NCBI GenBank assembly: GCA_030765045.1
Contig: CM060974.1
Span: forward strand, 49,414,839-49,478,838
Length of the DNA: 64,000 nt
Direction: 5' to 3'
Origin: Tenodera sinensis
Taxonomy: Eukaryota > Arthropoda > Insecta > Mantodea > Mantidae
Below, in pieces: positions 1-10,226 of this stretch; the first letter of the stretch is position 1, and the number at the start of each line of letters is the position of its first letter. The notes below the pieces were generated by a model. The model saw only the letters and a list, made by a program, of their open reading frames with translations, was not told where the DNA came from and made no database searches. A program made the translations under genes and the position numbers.

Positions 1-109
1 TCAACAAGAGCTGGCAAATATACTAGAAAATTGTCAAAAGGAAAAGCAGGAGTAAAACTAGAGAATAGTCAACAAAGGCTAGAAATAAGATGGAGAGTAA
101 TAACAAGAT

Positions 110-805
110 ATTAAAAAAATCTGATGTGTTGCACTCACATTACTTTCTCTACCCTTGTATCATTCTTACAAACTCTTATTCTTATGTCTTCGTGTTACTC
201 GAGATAAACATTTGCAGAAATTATCTTATTGTTTATTTCCTTGTAGGTGCAAGAGGAATTCATTAGAATCGCCTTTGGGCGATAGTCAAATCTTTCAAAA
301 CTTTCAAATTATGTTCTTTGCGTCGTCAACACAAAAAAAATAATAAGAATGTTCCATTTCACCAAAGTATAGGTTCTCCAAAACACACAAATACAAAGGA
401 ATATCTCCGAAATGGTTCACTCTACAAACACATTTATTTAGACATAAATTGCATTTGAGGGAGATCTACATTTTTTGTAGGGTAAGACTTGGTTTATCTC
501 TTATGGTTTACCAGTAATGCTAAAGTCATCCAGAGTAAACAGGACTACATGGGCCAAAAATTTAAGATACACATTCCATTTGCTGTTAAAATATCTCAAA
601 TAGATAGAATTTTAATCAAAATCATTAAGAGCCATTTACAAGCAAATCAAAATTTTCAAAAAACTGTCCATGGAAAGGTTAGTTTAGGGTGGAGGCATTT
701 TCTCAAAATCTTCATGTCACATCCTTTAAAGACATGAAACTTAAACACCAACTTTGGTTTTTAACCAACTTTTCGTTTTTAAGTTATGCTGTCCACAGAC
801 TGACA

Positions 806-886
<81 letters not shown>

Positions 887-1016
887 CTTTTATTGAAAAT
901 TGTTTTTTTTTATTCAGGGGCCTCAAAACATATATTTTCAGTGAAATTTTGACATCAAAATTTGGGTGGAATACAATACTTCCTCTACTTACTCTACATA
1001 GTAGAGAAAGTAAAGG
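110..1016 (+). repeat. CA-core dispersed repeat, copy a (full length)
   Basis: This non-coding repeat occurs about nine times in the window. The plus orientation opens with AAATCTGATGTGTTGCACTC, then ACTTTCTCTAC about 25 bp inside, and closes with GTAGAGAAAGTAA, so the ends carry a short subterminal inverted repeat. Inner blocks common to the copies include a CAGTTATGCAAAAGTCATCC-like segment, TTTTTGAGTTATGCTGTCCA, and a microsatellite at the motif GACACACACAGACC. This copy has the longest CA tract. Open frames here are CA-repeat artefacts. Class is uncertain; the layout resembles Helentron-associated (DINE-1-like) elements. Confidence 0.75.
807..883. repeat. (AC)n microsatellite, about 38 units
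   Basis: A pure AC dinucleotide tract sits exactly at the GACACACAC...AGACC position of the dispersed repeat. Other copies have only 3 to 19 units there, so it expanded after insertion. Confidence 0.97.
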
Positions 1017-1202
1017 GGGAACAACAGGAACTAGCAAAGAAATTAGGAAATCTTGCTATTTTGTAATAGAAGGTATTAGAAAAATTCAAGGAAGAAATTA
1101 AGGCAAAAATAAGTAATATCAAAAGTAAAGTCAACAAAAACAGAGAATGGGTTAGGGAGTAGAAAGACCACTCAGTACTTGAAGACCCATTCACTTACGT
1201 TA

Positions 1203-1352
1203 CAGAAGTATCTTTGTACATGTTCCATTTCATTGAAGTTTTAAGTTTTCTGAAACTGGCACAAATAACAAGGGATATCTCCAAGCTGGTTCACTCTACA
1301 AAAAATTTATTTGGACATAAGTTGTGTGTTTTAGCAAGATCTACAATTTTAC
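1203..1352 (+). repeat. CA-core dispersed repeat, copy b, 5' part
   Basis: The sequence matches the block CAAATAACAAGG-ATATCTCC followed by TTCACTCTACAAAAAATTTA and the GCAAGATCTACA block of other copies. The copy breaks off here and appears to resume near 2145. Confidence 0.6.
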
Positions 1353-1520
1353 ATCTCTAAAAGGTCAAGCACTCGCCTTACGGTTGGGGGAGTCAGTGTG
1401 TTGACCCCCGCCACCCTCCAACCTGCACTCCCCTGTGGCCTTGGCTGCGGCTGGAGGACAAAGTAGCTGGACGAATAAGGGTAACCTCTGCATAGAGGAG
1501 ATGCCCTAGGGATTTTTTTT
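1353..1520. repeat. GC-rich insert ending in a T run, possible SINE
   Basis: A GC-rich island of about 150 bp stands out in AT-rich DNA between two parts of a broken dispersed repeat and ends in a short T run. I could not find convincing Pol III A and B boxes, so SINE is only a guess. Confidence 0.3.
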
Positions 1521-1940
1521 ATATACAAGTACATGTTTCTTATAGTTCTAACTTGTTTGAGCTAAATGTGAGTAAATCCATAAATACCAGTAAATTACGC
1601 AATACTGAAGGGTCACCTCACATTGACTTTGATTTTAAAAAGGCATTCAATGTGTGGAGTATGCAGAAAAGCTGACATATTCTAGTGTGATAAAATATAA
1701 TGTAACGCAAAATATCCAAATCAATACTAACAGTTTACTGTAATGTAGATATGATATGGAATGTTTAGATCTGCATGTGTAGAAGTTAATATTTAAAAAT
1801 ATTTCATTAGCAGATTCAATTCAATAAACAAATATGTCACTTTTAAAACCTCATTAATATAATGTGTAACATGTTCTATTGGCAGAATTTTGCACAAAGG
1901 TAAATTGTGATTTGCATTTTTGTGATGTTTTATTTTCTAG

Positions 1941-2144
1941 CTTAAGGTGTGGTCCTCCAGACACTCTGGGGGTTGTGAGAGAGCGATGTGACCGCCAAAA
2001 CATAAAAATATGGTGCTCTCTAAAAAGCGGTTACATTTACTGCTAAGTCTCTTCAATATTTATATAATATTGGAGAGCAAGAGGATTAATGACTTCATTG
2101 TCAGAAATCCAGCATTAGCTAACAACAACAACAACAACAACAAC
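1941..2144 (+). repeat. SINE-like element sharing LINE A 3' tail, copy 1
   Basis: The head (GTGGTCCTCCAGACA-like, GAGAGCGATGTGACCGCC, AAAATATGGTGCTCTC) is shared with copies at 15935-16189 and 51431-51696. The last 70 bp are nearly identical to the 3' end of LINE family A (AGCATTAGCTAACAAC), with a (CAA)n tail. It is either a SINE mobilised by LINE A or an internal-deletion derivative of the LINE. This copy lacks the first 60 bp of the head. Confidence 0.7.
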
Positions 2145-2625
2145 AATTTTTCAAGAGTGGTTTGCTCTAACTTTACAGTTTACAAGTTATTCAAAAGTCA
2201 TCCAGAGTAAAGAGGATTACATTGGGTATTGTCAGAAAATTCAAAACATACATTTCATTTGCCATACAAATATCTTAAGACATATGGCATTTTAATAAAT
2301 ATCTTTAGCCATTTTCAAGAAAATCAAAATTTTTGAAAAATTTTGCATGTAATTTAGGGGTGGACTATTTTCTTCAAAATCTTCGTGTCACATTCTTCAA
2401 AGACATTATACTTAAATACCAACATTGGTTTTTAACCGACTTTTCAGTTTTGAGCTATGCTGTCAACAGACTGACACATACACACAGACCTTTTTCTCAA
2501 AATGCTTATTCTGGATTCAGGGGCCTCAAAACATTTATTTGCAGTGAAATCTTGATGTATAAATTTGGGGTTGAAGACAGTGCTTCCCTTACTATAAGTA
2601 GTAGAGAAAGTAAAAACGGATTCAT
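2145..2625 (+). repeat. CA-core dispersed repeat, copy b, 3' part
   Basis: The copy continues from the TTTGCTCTA block to the AGTAGAGAAAGTAAAA terminus. Its CA core is very short (CACATACACACAGACC), probably close to the ancestral state. Confidence 0.65.
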
Positions 2626-2791
2626 TTCATTTAATGAAACAGTAACAGATATGCTGCCAATTTATGAATCAAGGATTTTAATGTGCCTCTGCCAGCACTA
2701 TTTTGCCTGCAAATCTCACGCATTGGAGAGGGCCCATGAATAAGTTACCATATGTTTTAATGGTTTGACATATAAAAAATGTATAAAAAAA

Positions 2792-3399
2792 TTTCTGTTT
2801 GACAGAAGTATAAGTTCTCCAAAACTCACACAAATAACAAGGAATATCTCCAAAATGGTTCACTCTACCAAAAATTTATTCAGATAAATTGTGTGTTTTA
2901 GCAACATCTACATTTTTGTATAATTAATAAGATTTTTTTTGTAGTGTTTAACATCCGCTTTTACTACGGCACTGCAGGTGGTGACACTGATGATTCATGG
3001 GATGAAGATGGAGCACCAGTGGAATGAGATGGTGGGGGAAGCCTGGGCCGCTTTGGTGAGAAGCGAATGGTCTAACCACTTGGCCACAGCTAGTAAGATT
3101 TGCTCTATCTCTTATGGTTACCAGTTATGCAAAAGACATCAAGAGTAAACAGGACTACACAGGCTATAGCAAGACAACTCAAAATAAGCAGCTCATTTGC
3201 AATAAAAGTATCTCAAACATATGGCATTTTAATCAAAATTGTTAGCCATTTTTGAGAACATCAACATTTTCCATGTTAAGGGTAGTTTAGGGTGGAGGAA
3301 TTTTCTTAAAAATATTTGTGTTGCATCCTTTAGGACATTAAACTTAAATACCAACTCTAACTCACTTTTTGTTTTTGAGCTGCGCTGTTCTCTCTCTCT

Positions 3400-3453
<54 letters not shown>

Positions 3454-3602
3454 TGCACACACACAGACCTTTTTCTAAAAATGCTCTTTTTGGATGCAGG
3501 GGACCTAAAAACATATGCTTCTGATGAAATCTTAACATCAAATTTTTGTGTGGAATACAATACTTCCTCTACTTTACTATATGTAGTAGAGAAAGTAAAA
3601 AA
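2792..3602 (+). repeat. CA-core dispersed repeat, copy c, split by a SINE
   Basis: This copy runs from the AGAAGTATAAGTTCTCC block to GTAGTAGAGAAAGTAAAA and is interrupted by a SINE at 2936-3093. The core at about 3401-3465 is a compound (TC)n(AC)n(GC)n microsatellite. Confidence 0.7.
2936..3093 (-). repeat. tRNA-derived SINE (family S1), TSD TAAGATTT
   Basis: On the minus strand the head reads GCTGTGGCCAAGTGGTTAGA, a good Pol III A box, and the element ends in an A tract. An 8-bp direct repeat TAAGATTT (2928-2935 and 3094-3101) flanks it. The body GATGGAGCACC-GTGGAATGAGATGG is shared with copies at 22841-23065 and about 55800-56160. The B-box part is missing here. Confidence 0.75.
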
Positions 3603-4747
3603 GTAGTACATAGTAACTATAGAAAAATGATTATATTGTTAATGTTTTGCCACATTTCCAATCACATGTAGGAATAAAGTGAATTTAAAGGTACTTGATC
3701 AGAGAAATGCTAAAACTCATTCTCATCTGTTTAGTGTAATTTATTTGTGATTTGTTTCTGTAATGCCTTATCTTTGGTGTAAAGAAGGGAAATGGAGGTT
3801 AAGAAAAACTTTGACCTATTACCATAAATTTGAACATGTGACCTCAGATTACAGGTGCAACCAAAACATAGTAATTTTGCTCAACCAGCCTTTTAAACTC
3901 CAATGTTAGCTGAGGAATGCAGGAACTATCCATCGCTTCGTAACTTTACTAGTGTGATATGACCCATTTGTGCAAATTTAAGATTTGATTGGTGTTTTAT
4001 CTTCACTAATGAACATGCCTAAGCTATTATGTTGCTGTACAAACCAGTAAGTACTCTGATTTATGCCAATAATGAATTATTAAACTATTTAACATTTTCT
4101 GATGCATCTGTACATCATTATGAATTGAGGCATGTCTTTAATTGGTCATAACCTATCACTATATCTGGACACAGATCCACCATTTTGTTTTAGCTCATTT
4201 TGAAAGTGAATCTATTACGATAGGTTCTTGCTCATCAAGACTTTTGGGAGGGTGTGTGTAGAACGTACACTCTAAAAGAATGTTTATAAATAGTACAGAA
4301 AACTGGTGAAAGTGTCAGTGTATGACTGTGATGTTTTTGAAATGGATTTGTATCACAAGTACCCTTTTCCCCTTAAATCAATTATTCACTGACATGTTAA
4401 GCCACCTTCCGTCTGTTCCCATATGTGAAGTGTACAGTATGTGGTCAAGATAGACTGACACACCTGCTTTTTAACTGATTGCATTCATTTGAAAAAAAAG
4501 AAAGAAATACTGGCAGGTTATTCACCTTGTATTTAGCTGTATTTAGAGGGCCAAAGTGGGCAGTAGATGCACAGCAGCAGGAACACTCCTGAGATGGCTT
4601 GGGTGGTATGCAAGTGATAACTTGTGTTCTGGAGTTACTGGTTTAGTTCAAGTAATGCCGCAAAACTGTACCTATCATGGTACACTGTGCTAATGCACTA
4701 TACTATAGTTGGTGCAGTTTAATGAGATACCCCAAAAAACAACCTTG
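3603..4747. other. No recognised feature
   Basis: AT-rich sequence without a credible coding frame. A weak tRNA-like patch near 4588-4660 has a poor B box and is not called. Confidence 0.5.
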
Positions 4748-4751
4748 ACAT

Positions 4752-5546
4752 TGATACCGAAATTTAGATTTCCGATTGAATGGGCTTTTGAAAAAGATAC
4801 GTTTTAATTTAATTGCCGGATATGAGATTTGCGATAAATATTGAATAATAACATAAATAGATAATAGAGTAGCAAGTGTTGTAAGGTGAGCAAGATATGA
4901 GTAAATGATAGTCGTTAAATTTGTAGTATAAACGCATTATTGGTTTGAAATTAACGAGTCATGACGTCATACCACATAGTTTAAAATACACGTTCGAAAG
5001 TCAGTTCTACCAACCTTAAAAGTCGCGCGATATATTTAATAAAATATAAAGTAAACATCATTTAATCCCAAAAAGGTAATTATATATTCAAAATTCATAA
5101 AAGAACATGTTATAATAGAAAGGGACATTTCTAAATTGCGGGAAAAGGAAATAACATTTTGGATACGAGGCTTTCTTGGATGACGTCATGACATTCAAAT
5201 TGGAAGCGAACGGTCTTCTTGGCGTGGGTAAGAGAGAAGCGTCTAGTCAGTACTCAACCAGAGAGCAGTACGGGAGTTCGTGCAGTTCGTGCTGCGCAGA
5301 TGTGATTGCGATGCTTTTACAGATACACATATAGAATCGGCATATCTCCCGAAAATATTTAATATAAAATAAATTGATGTGCAAAGTTGTTCTTGGGTTG
5401 TCCTTTACACTCACGCAAACCCGAGATAAAGAGATCAAGCTCAGAGATCAAGCTCAGCTAGCCGGAGACAACACACCGAACCACATCACCAACGACTTCA
5501 GCTTCAAATGGCGAGGTAATAACTAGGAAGCAATATTACAGCTTCA
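4752..5546 (+). repeat. 5' LTR
   Basis: The LTR carries two TGACGTCA (CRE/AP-1-like) sites near 4972 and 5181 and an insect-type initiator TCAGT at 5247-5251, suggesting transcription starts near 5249. Short direct duplications (GTTCGTGCA, and AGAGATCAAGCTC twice) lie downstream. A minus-strand frame inside it occurs in both LTRs and is not taken as a gene. Confidence 0.93.
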
Positions 5547-5549
5547 AAT

Positions 5550-5567
5550 TGGCGCCCAACGTGGGGC
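5550..5567 (+). promoter_or_regulatory. Primer binding site, tRNA-Lys(1,2) type
   Basis: TGGCGCCCAACGTGGGGC begins 3 nt after the LTR end. This is the known complement of the 3' end of tRNA-Lys(1,2), the primer of several retroviruses and retrotransposons. Confidence 0.9.
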
Positions 5568-5748
5568 TTCGAAAGAATGGACCAAACCCCAAGACGACCG
5601 AGCCAGCATCGAACCAGCAGACAAGAAGGTGCCCAGCGCGTCAACATCTGTGAAACGTGTAGTGAACAAGTTTAAGTGCAGTTAAAGTGAAATAGTGAAA
5701 ATACTGAAAATTTTGGTGAGTAGAAAAACACATGTAAATAGCTTAGAA

Positions 5749-7782
5749 ATGGAAGACAGTGATAGTGAGTTTAGAGGTTTTGATAGTCAGGAAATTCAGG
5801 AAAGTATAAGTAGGATGGAAGAATTTAATCGGAATGTAATTGGTAGCAGAATATACCAAGAATTAGAAGATCAGAACGTTAGAGAAACACCTAGAGGTAG
5901 TACAGAAATGTTTAGTAGTAATTCAGAAAGGCCAGCATTTATGTCAGAAATAGAGAATATGTTTCAAACGATAATGAAAAAGATGAGTACAGATTTAAGT
6001 CAAAAGATAGATGAAAATAGTAAAGAGTTAAGTCAAAAGATGAGTACAGATTTAAGTCAAAAGATAGATGAAAATAGTAAAGAGTTAAGTCAAAAGATGA
6101 GTACAGAGTTAAGTCAAAAGATAGATGAAAATAGTAAAGAGTTAAGTCAAAAGATAGATGAAAATAGTAAAGAGTTAGGACAGAAAGTAGAGAAGGGACA
6201 ACAGGAATTGGGAATGCAATTGGAAAATCAGAAGAGAGCTTTCGAAACCTTTAGGGAAGAAGTTAGGGAGGAAATTAATAAAGTTAGTAGTGAAGTAAAA
6301 GAAAATAGAGAACAGGTAGAACAGGTTAAGGGAGAATTAGAGACAATAAGGCAAGAAGTAAAGAATTCTGAAAAGAAATTAGGTCAACAAGTGAGTGAAA
6401 AATTAGATAAAGAAAGGGAAGAAATTAGAGAAGAGTTACAGGGGTGTAAAGTTAGAATAGAAAGATCTGATGTAGAAAGTGAAAGGCAGGCTAGAAATTT
6501 GGAGGATGTTACAGACCAAATAAAAGGAGTAGTGACAGAAATTACTCAGGTAAAAGAGGCCTTAGAAAATTTGAAATTAAATGAAAATGCATGTAATCAC
6601 AACAATCTTAGTAATGAAGTTGCAAGAAACGAGGCAATACCAGGTGTATCAGCTGACATTTCGATGCAAAATAGGGGTAACAGTAATTCCCATTCTGATC
6701 TCGGAAATAGCTCAGGGATAAATGACAATTCAAATTTACATTGGCCTAACCATGTCTTAAATGAAATGACACCTCCAGTTTTTGAAAATGAAGATTCAGA
6801 TGATCCTAAAGCCTTTTTAGAAGGGTTACAAGAGTACTTCACGGTGAAACGTATACCAGAGGAGTACAAAATGGTGATAGTAAGAAAATGCCTAAAGGGT
6901 AATGCTGCTAATTGGCTAGGCCTTTCTATGGGTAACAATAATGACTACAGGACCTTTAGGAACATCTTTTTAACCAGATATTGGGGAGCTAGTAGGCAGG
7001 CTAATATAAGAGTTGAATTAAGCAATGGAAAATTTAATCCTAGATCGGAGGAATCCATGGTAAACTATTTTATGAGAATAGCGAGAAAATCGAAGATGTT
7101 GGATCCTCCCTTGGATGAAAAAGATCTAATAAATATAGTTACTCCACATTTTCCGGAAACACTTCAACATTACCTAATCATAGCCCGACCCGATAGCATT
7201 GCAGCTATGATAGAATTATTATCAGCCTTAGAAGTCAATAAGCCAAAACACGCATTTGGAAATACATATGAAGGAAAAGAAACTGTCAATTCTTTCGGGC
7301 AAGGGGCACAGTATTATCAGAATAGAAGTGAGGTTAGGGAAAGATATAAAGGACCAGTACCAAGGATGGAATCATTCCGGTGGGAAAATCAAGGTAGATA
7401 TAACCAGGAAGGGCATCACCAAAATAGAAATGGTAATCTAAGGGGAAGAAATATAAGGGTGAATTATATGAATACAAATAGATTTGATCGAGGTAGACGG
7501 GGCCGTTATTTTGGACATAGTAGAAATTCAAATGATGGGTATTGGACAAACGGAGATAATGAGTTTAGACCGAGGTCACCAAGACAGGAAGAAAGGTATT
7601 CTAATGGACGAAATTCCCCCGAAAATGCAGAAATGGTTGAGGCCATTAACACGGTCAAAAACATGGTAGGAAGTAACCCCGATTTAATGCAGGAAAACAG
7701 AAGTAACAATTCGGGAAATAGTACAGGAGCAATACATAAAAATCAGGGAAACGCCAGACCCGGTCAAACGCGCCTTCAGTGA
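5749..7782 (+). CDS. gag: Gag protein of the gypsy-type element
   Basis: This is the capsid protein that would package the element RNA. I chose the ATG at 5749 (677 codons); the frame is open about 18 codons further upstream but without an ATG. Residues 1 to about 290 are charged coiled coil, including 3.6 tandem copies of a 19-residue unit with the core KIDENSKELSQK. A retrotransposon-gag domain follows at about residues 340-500 (FLEGLQEYF, NWLGLS and LTRYWG stretches). The C-terminus is Arg/Gly/Asn-rich with no CCHC zinc knuckle. The protein looks intact and ends just after a slippery site that leads into pol. Confidence 0.88.
   Translation: MEDSDSEFRGFDSQEIQESISRMEEFNRNVIGSRIYQELEDQNVRETPRGSTEMFSSNSERPAFMSEIENMFQTIMKKMSTDLSQKIDENSKELSQKMSTDLSQKIDENSKELSQKMSTELSQKIDENSKELSQKIDENSKELGQKVEKGQQELGMQLENQKRAFETFREEVREEINKVSSEVKENREQVEQVKGELETIRQEVKNSEKKLGQQVSEKLDKEREEIREELQGCKVRIERSDVESERQARNLEDVTDQIKGVVTEITQVKEALENLKLNENACNHNNLSNEVARNEAIPGVSADISMQNRGNSNSHSDLGNSSGINDNSNLHWPNHVLNEMTPPVFENEDSDDPKAFLEGLQEYFTVKRIPEEYKMVIVRKCLKGNAANWLGLSMGNNNDYRTFRNIFLTRYWGASRQANIRVELSNGKFNPRSEESMVNYFMRIARKSKMLDPPLDEKDLINIVTPHFPETLQHYLIIARPDSIAAMIELLSALEVNKPKHAFGNTYEGKETVNSFGQGAQYYQNRSEVRERYKGPVPRMESFRWENQGRYNQEGHHQNRNGNLRGRNIRVNYMNTNRFDRGRRGRYFGHSRNSNDGYWTNGDNEFRPRSPRQEERYSNGRNSPENAEMVEAINTVKNMVGSNPDLMQENRSNNSGNSTGAIHKNQGNARPGQTRLQ
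5983..6189 (+). repeat. 57-bp tandem repeat inside gag
   Basis: Units start at 5983, 6040 and 6097, each 57 bp (19 codons, MSTDLSQKIDENSKELSQK), followed by a partial fourth at 6154. The units are nearly identical, so they arose recently; they lengthen the coiled coil. Confidence 0.93.
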
Positions 7783-9437
7783 GAACTGGGTATCCTAGTA
7801 ATGATTGTGATAAGTACTCGGAAATAAATAGTCCTGGAAGGCAAATGATGATACAAAAGAAAAGAGAATGGAAAAATAGAATTGACGAAAACGAAAAAGT
7901 AGGAGATCCACCTAAAATCAAAATTGGAGTAAATGGAAAACAATACAATGCAATTATAGATACGGGATCAAATAGCACAGTATGCTCACAAAATTTTTAT
8001 GATAATTTACAAAGTAGTGGCTTTAAAGTAATGTCTTTACCAGTTAATGGGATATATTGCTCGCTAGCTGTGGGAAAACGAAAAGAAAGAGTAAAATTTC
8101 AAGCAATGATAAATATTGAAATAAATGGGAGAATACTTGGAATTTTATTTCTGATTGTAGGAAGACTTGTGACAGATATTATAATAGGTTGTGATTGTCT
8201 TTATGCCTGGGAAGCTGTGGTGAATTTTAAAAACATGATTCTAGAAATGAAAGTTGAAGATGAGACCATTATAGTGCCTTTTGTGGAAGATAGTAGTTCA
8301 GAAACTATTGTAAGAGAAAAAGAGGAAGAAGAAATCCAAGGGGATACATTCTTTGTAGAATATGTTAAAGTAGGAGCTATGGAATTAACTGAAGTAAATG
8401 TCAAAGAGTACAGAGTCGATAATAAAGAAAATGTAGAATGGGATAAAAATGATTTCATAGACAATTTGAGGGTTTCTGATGCAACTAGGTACTATGATAG
8501 GGAGAGTAGTGAAGACTTAGAAGAATTGTTGAGGGAAAAAGTAACTCAGGCTGATCAACTAAATGAACAACAGAGGGATAAACTGTTTGAAATATTAATC
8601 CGAAATAAAGAAGTATTCTCTGAGAAACCTGGTAAATGTAATATTTATACTCATTCGTTTGAGATGATACCCATCAAACCTTTTACACATAAAGCGAGAG
8701 CTATCCCTAGTACAATAAGAGAAGAGGTAGATGCAGTTATAAAGTCAATGTTAGAAGATGAGGTTATTGAGATTTCGAATTCAGAATTTGTGAATCCCCT
8801 ATGTATTGTAAACAAGGCCAATGGAAAGATTAGGGTGACATTAGACTCGAGAAAACTAAATTATTGTTCATCATACTTTCCATCAGGGAATCCAACAGAA
8901 CGTGTCCTCCGAGATATAGGAATTTATTTACGTGTACTTACACATCATAATCACAAGGATTGGGTGAAATATTGTCCATTGATAGAAAAGATTATCAATC
9001 ACACCATTAATGTAACTACTGGGTTTGCACCAATAAAATTAATGTTAGGAATTGAACCAGAACCAATATTGATCGGGGTACCAAAAACACTGAAAATTAA
9101 TGACATTCAGTTAAGTGAAGAAGAAAGAGCGAAAATTGCTTTTGAACGAATCAAGAAAAAGGCAGAGAAGCGAAAATTAAAGAAAAAGAGTAGAAAACAT
9201 AAATGGGAACCTAAGATAGGCGATTGGGTACTAGTTAAAGACCATAAGTTATCAAGTGCATTGCGAGGTAGGAACAAAAGGATGGAATTGTTATATAAAG
9301 GTCCTGCAGAAATTATATCAAAATTTGGTTATCATACCTATGAATTAAAAGATGTTAAAAATGAAAAATGTCTGGGAAAATGGCATAAACAACTCCTTCG
9401 ACCATACAAGAAACCGTGTGGTGCTTTGGAACCTTGA
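7740..9437 (+). CDS. pol: Pol remnant: protease, start of RT, C-terminal integrase
   Basis: The frame is entered by a -1 shift from gag. A retropepsin domain has its catalytic DTG near 7959 and a flap-end IIIGCDCL motif. A linker leads into the first part of reverse transcriptase (FVNPLCIVNKANGKIRV, LDSRKLN). At about 8882 the protein jumps to the end of integrase (NPTERVLRDIG, then a TGFAPIKLMLG motif and a basic tail with WKP-like GDWVLVKD). The YxDD box, RNase H and the integrase DDE core are gone. The deletion kept the frame. The protease may still work; no polymerase or integrase activity is possible. Confidence 0.85.
   Translation, partial: KSGKRQTRSNAPSVRTGYPSNDCDKYSEINSPGRQMMIQKKREWKNRIDENEKVGDPPKIKIGVNGKQYNAIIDTGSNSTVCSQNFYDNLQSSGFKVMSLPVNGIYCSLAVGKRKERVKFQAMINIEINGRILGILFLIVGRLVTDIIIGCDCLYAWEAVVNFKNMILEMKVEDETIIVPFVEDSSSETIVREKEEEEIQGDTFFVEYVKVGAMELTEVNVKEYRVDNKENVEWDKNDFIDNLRVSDATRYYDRESSEDLEELLREKVTQADQLNEQQRDKLFEILIRNKEVFSEKPGKCNIYTHSFEMIPIKPFTHKARAIPSTIREEVDAVIKSMLEDEVIEISNSEFVNPLCIVNKANGKIRVTLDSRKLNYCSSYFPSGNPTERVLRDIGIYLRVLTHHNHKDWVKYCPLIEKIINHTINVTTGFAPIKLMLGIEPEPILIGVPKTLKINDIQLSEEERAKIAFERIKKKAEKRKLKKKSRKHKWEPKIGDWVLVKDHKLSSALRGRNKRMELLYKGPAEIISKFGYHTYELKDVKNEKCLGKWHKQLLRPYKKPCGALEP
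7746..7752 (+). promoter_or_regulatory. -1 ribosomal frameshift heptamer GGGAAAC
   Basis: In the gag frame the codons read CAG GGA AAC, matching the X XXY YYZ rule. It lies inside the only 40-nt window where gag and pol frames overlap (pol-frame stop at 7737-7739, gag stop at 7780-7782). A -1 slip here gives a Gag-Pol fusion. Confidence 0.75.
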
Positions 9438-9445
9438 TTTAATGT

Positions 9446-9469
9446 AAAAAAAAAAAAAAAAAAAAAAAA
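9446..9469 (+). repeat. A24 tract after pol stop
   Basis: Twenty-four A residues lie just 3' of the pol stop. This may be a slipped A-run or a relic of reverse-transcribed or captured polyadenylated RNA. Confidence 0.9.
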
Positions 9470-10226
9470 TTGGAAGTGTCATTTGTATATTGGCGCCTAA
9501 TCAGCTTGGAGATAAATTGTAAATGTTAGCTTACTTGAAAACCATACATGGGTTAGGTACTTACATATTCATGAGAAATGCAGAATGTGAATTGCTATAT
9601 ACTACAAAGAGCTTAAAAATATGTTGTATAGAGCTCACAATAACAGCTTCAGAAAGATTGTTAAATTGTTCATTTCCGCATAGAGAGAAAACAGAATATT
9701 TACTTTGTAAACATTTGTTAAAATATTTAGATGTATAGATAGTTATCACAGAAAGACAAAGAAAGAACTTGTCTAAAGAGTGCAATGGATTTATATAAAA
9801 ATATATGTACATTTTAGTGCTTAAAGGATCTAGTACAAATATGTGTTACAATAACAAAAGTGAAAAATCACAGTGCAAGTGATAGTGAGAGCGAAGTGAG
9901 CAAACATGAACTAAAAGAAGGAAGTATAAAGAAAGACTCTTGAAATTTAACCTTTATATAGAAGCTTCATAGAAGAAACCATAACATATTGTAATTAGTA
10001 TTTAAGGATTAATGTTTAGTCAAGTGTACAATTGTTTGTCATGTTAAATAGATTAATGAGAAAATGTGTTAATAACCAATTTCAAAAAAAAGTGTAATTG
10101 AAAATTGTATACAAGGGGAGTGTTGCCGATTATTCAAAATACAGGAGTAATTTTAGTTTTTTCTTTCGGGCAAGACATTTACATTATTTTATTATGAAAT
10201 AATAAAATAACATAAATGGGGGCATT
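9470..10226 (+). other. Non-coding 3' internal region with polypurine tract
   Basis: No env-like protein is visible; a 71-codon frame at 9523-9738 has no recognisable motif. The purine-rich AAATGGGGGCA directly before the 3' LTR is the probable plus-strand primer site. TTGGCGCCTAATCAGC near 9491 resembles the beginning of the primer site by chance or duplication. Confidence 0.6.

Noticed and set aside
689..1101. Open frames over the CA tract on both strands
   Set aside because: His-Thr and Cys-Val runs come from the dinucleotide repeat.
5247..5438. 63-codon minus-strand frame, identical at 10722-10913
   Set aside because: It lies in both LTRs simply because they are identical; no domain and no reason to expect an antisense gene.
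5983..6189. CRISPR-like direct repeats
   Set aside because: Units are contiguous in-frame coding repeats without spacers, in a eukaryotic retroelement.
9523..9738. Possible env remnant after pol
   Set aside because: No signal peptide, furin site, transmembrane segment or fusion motif that I could recognise.
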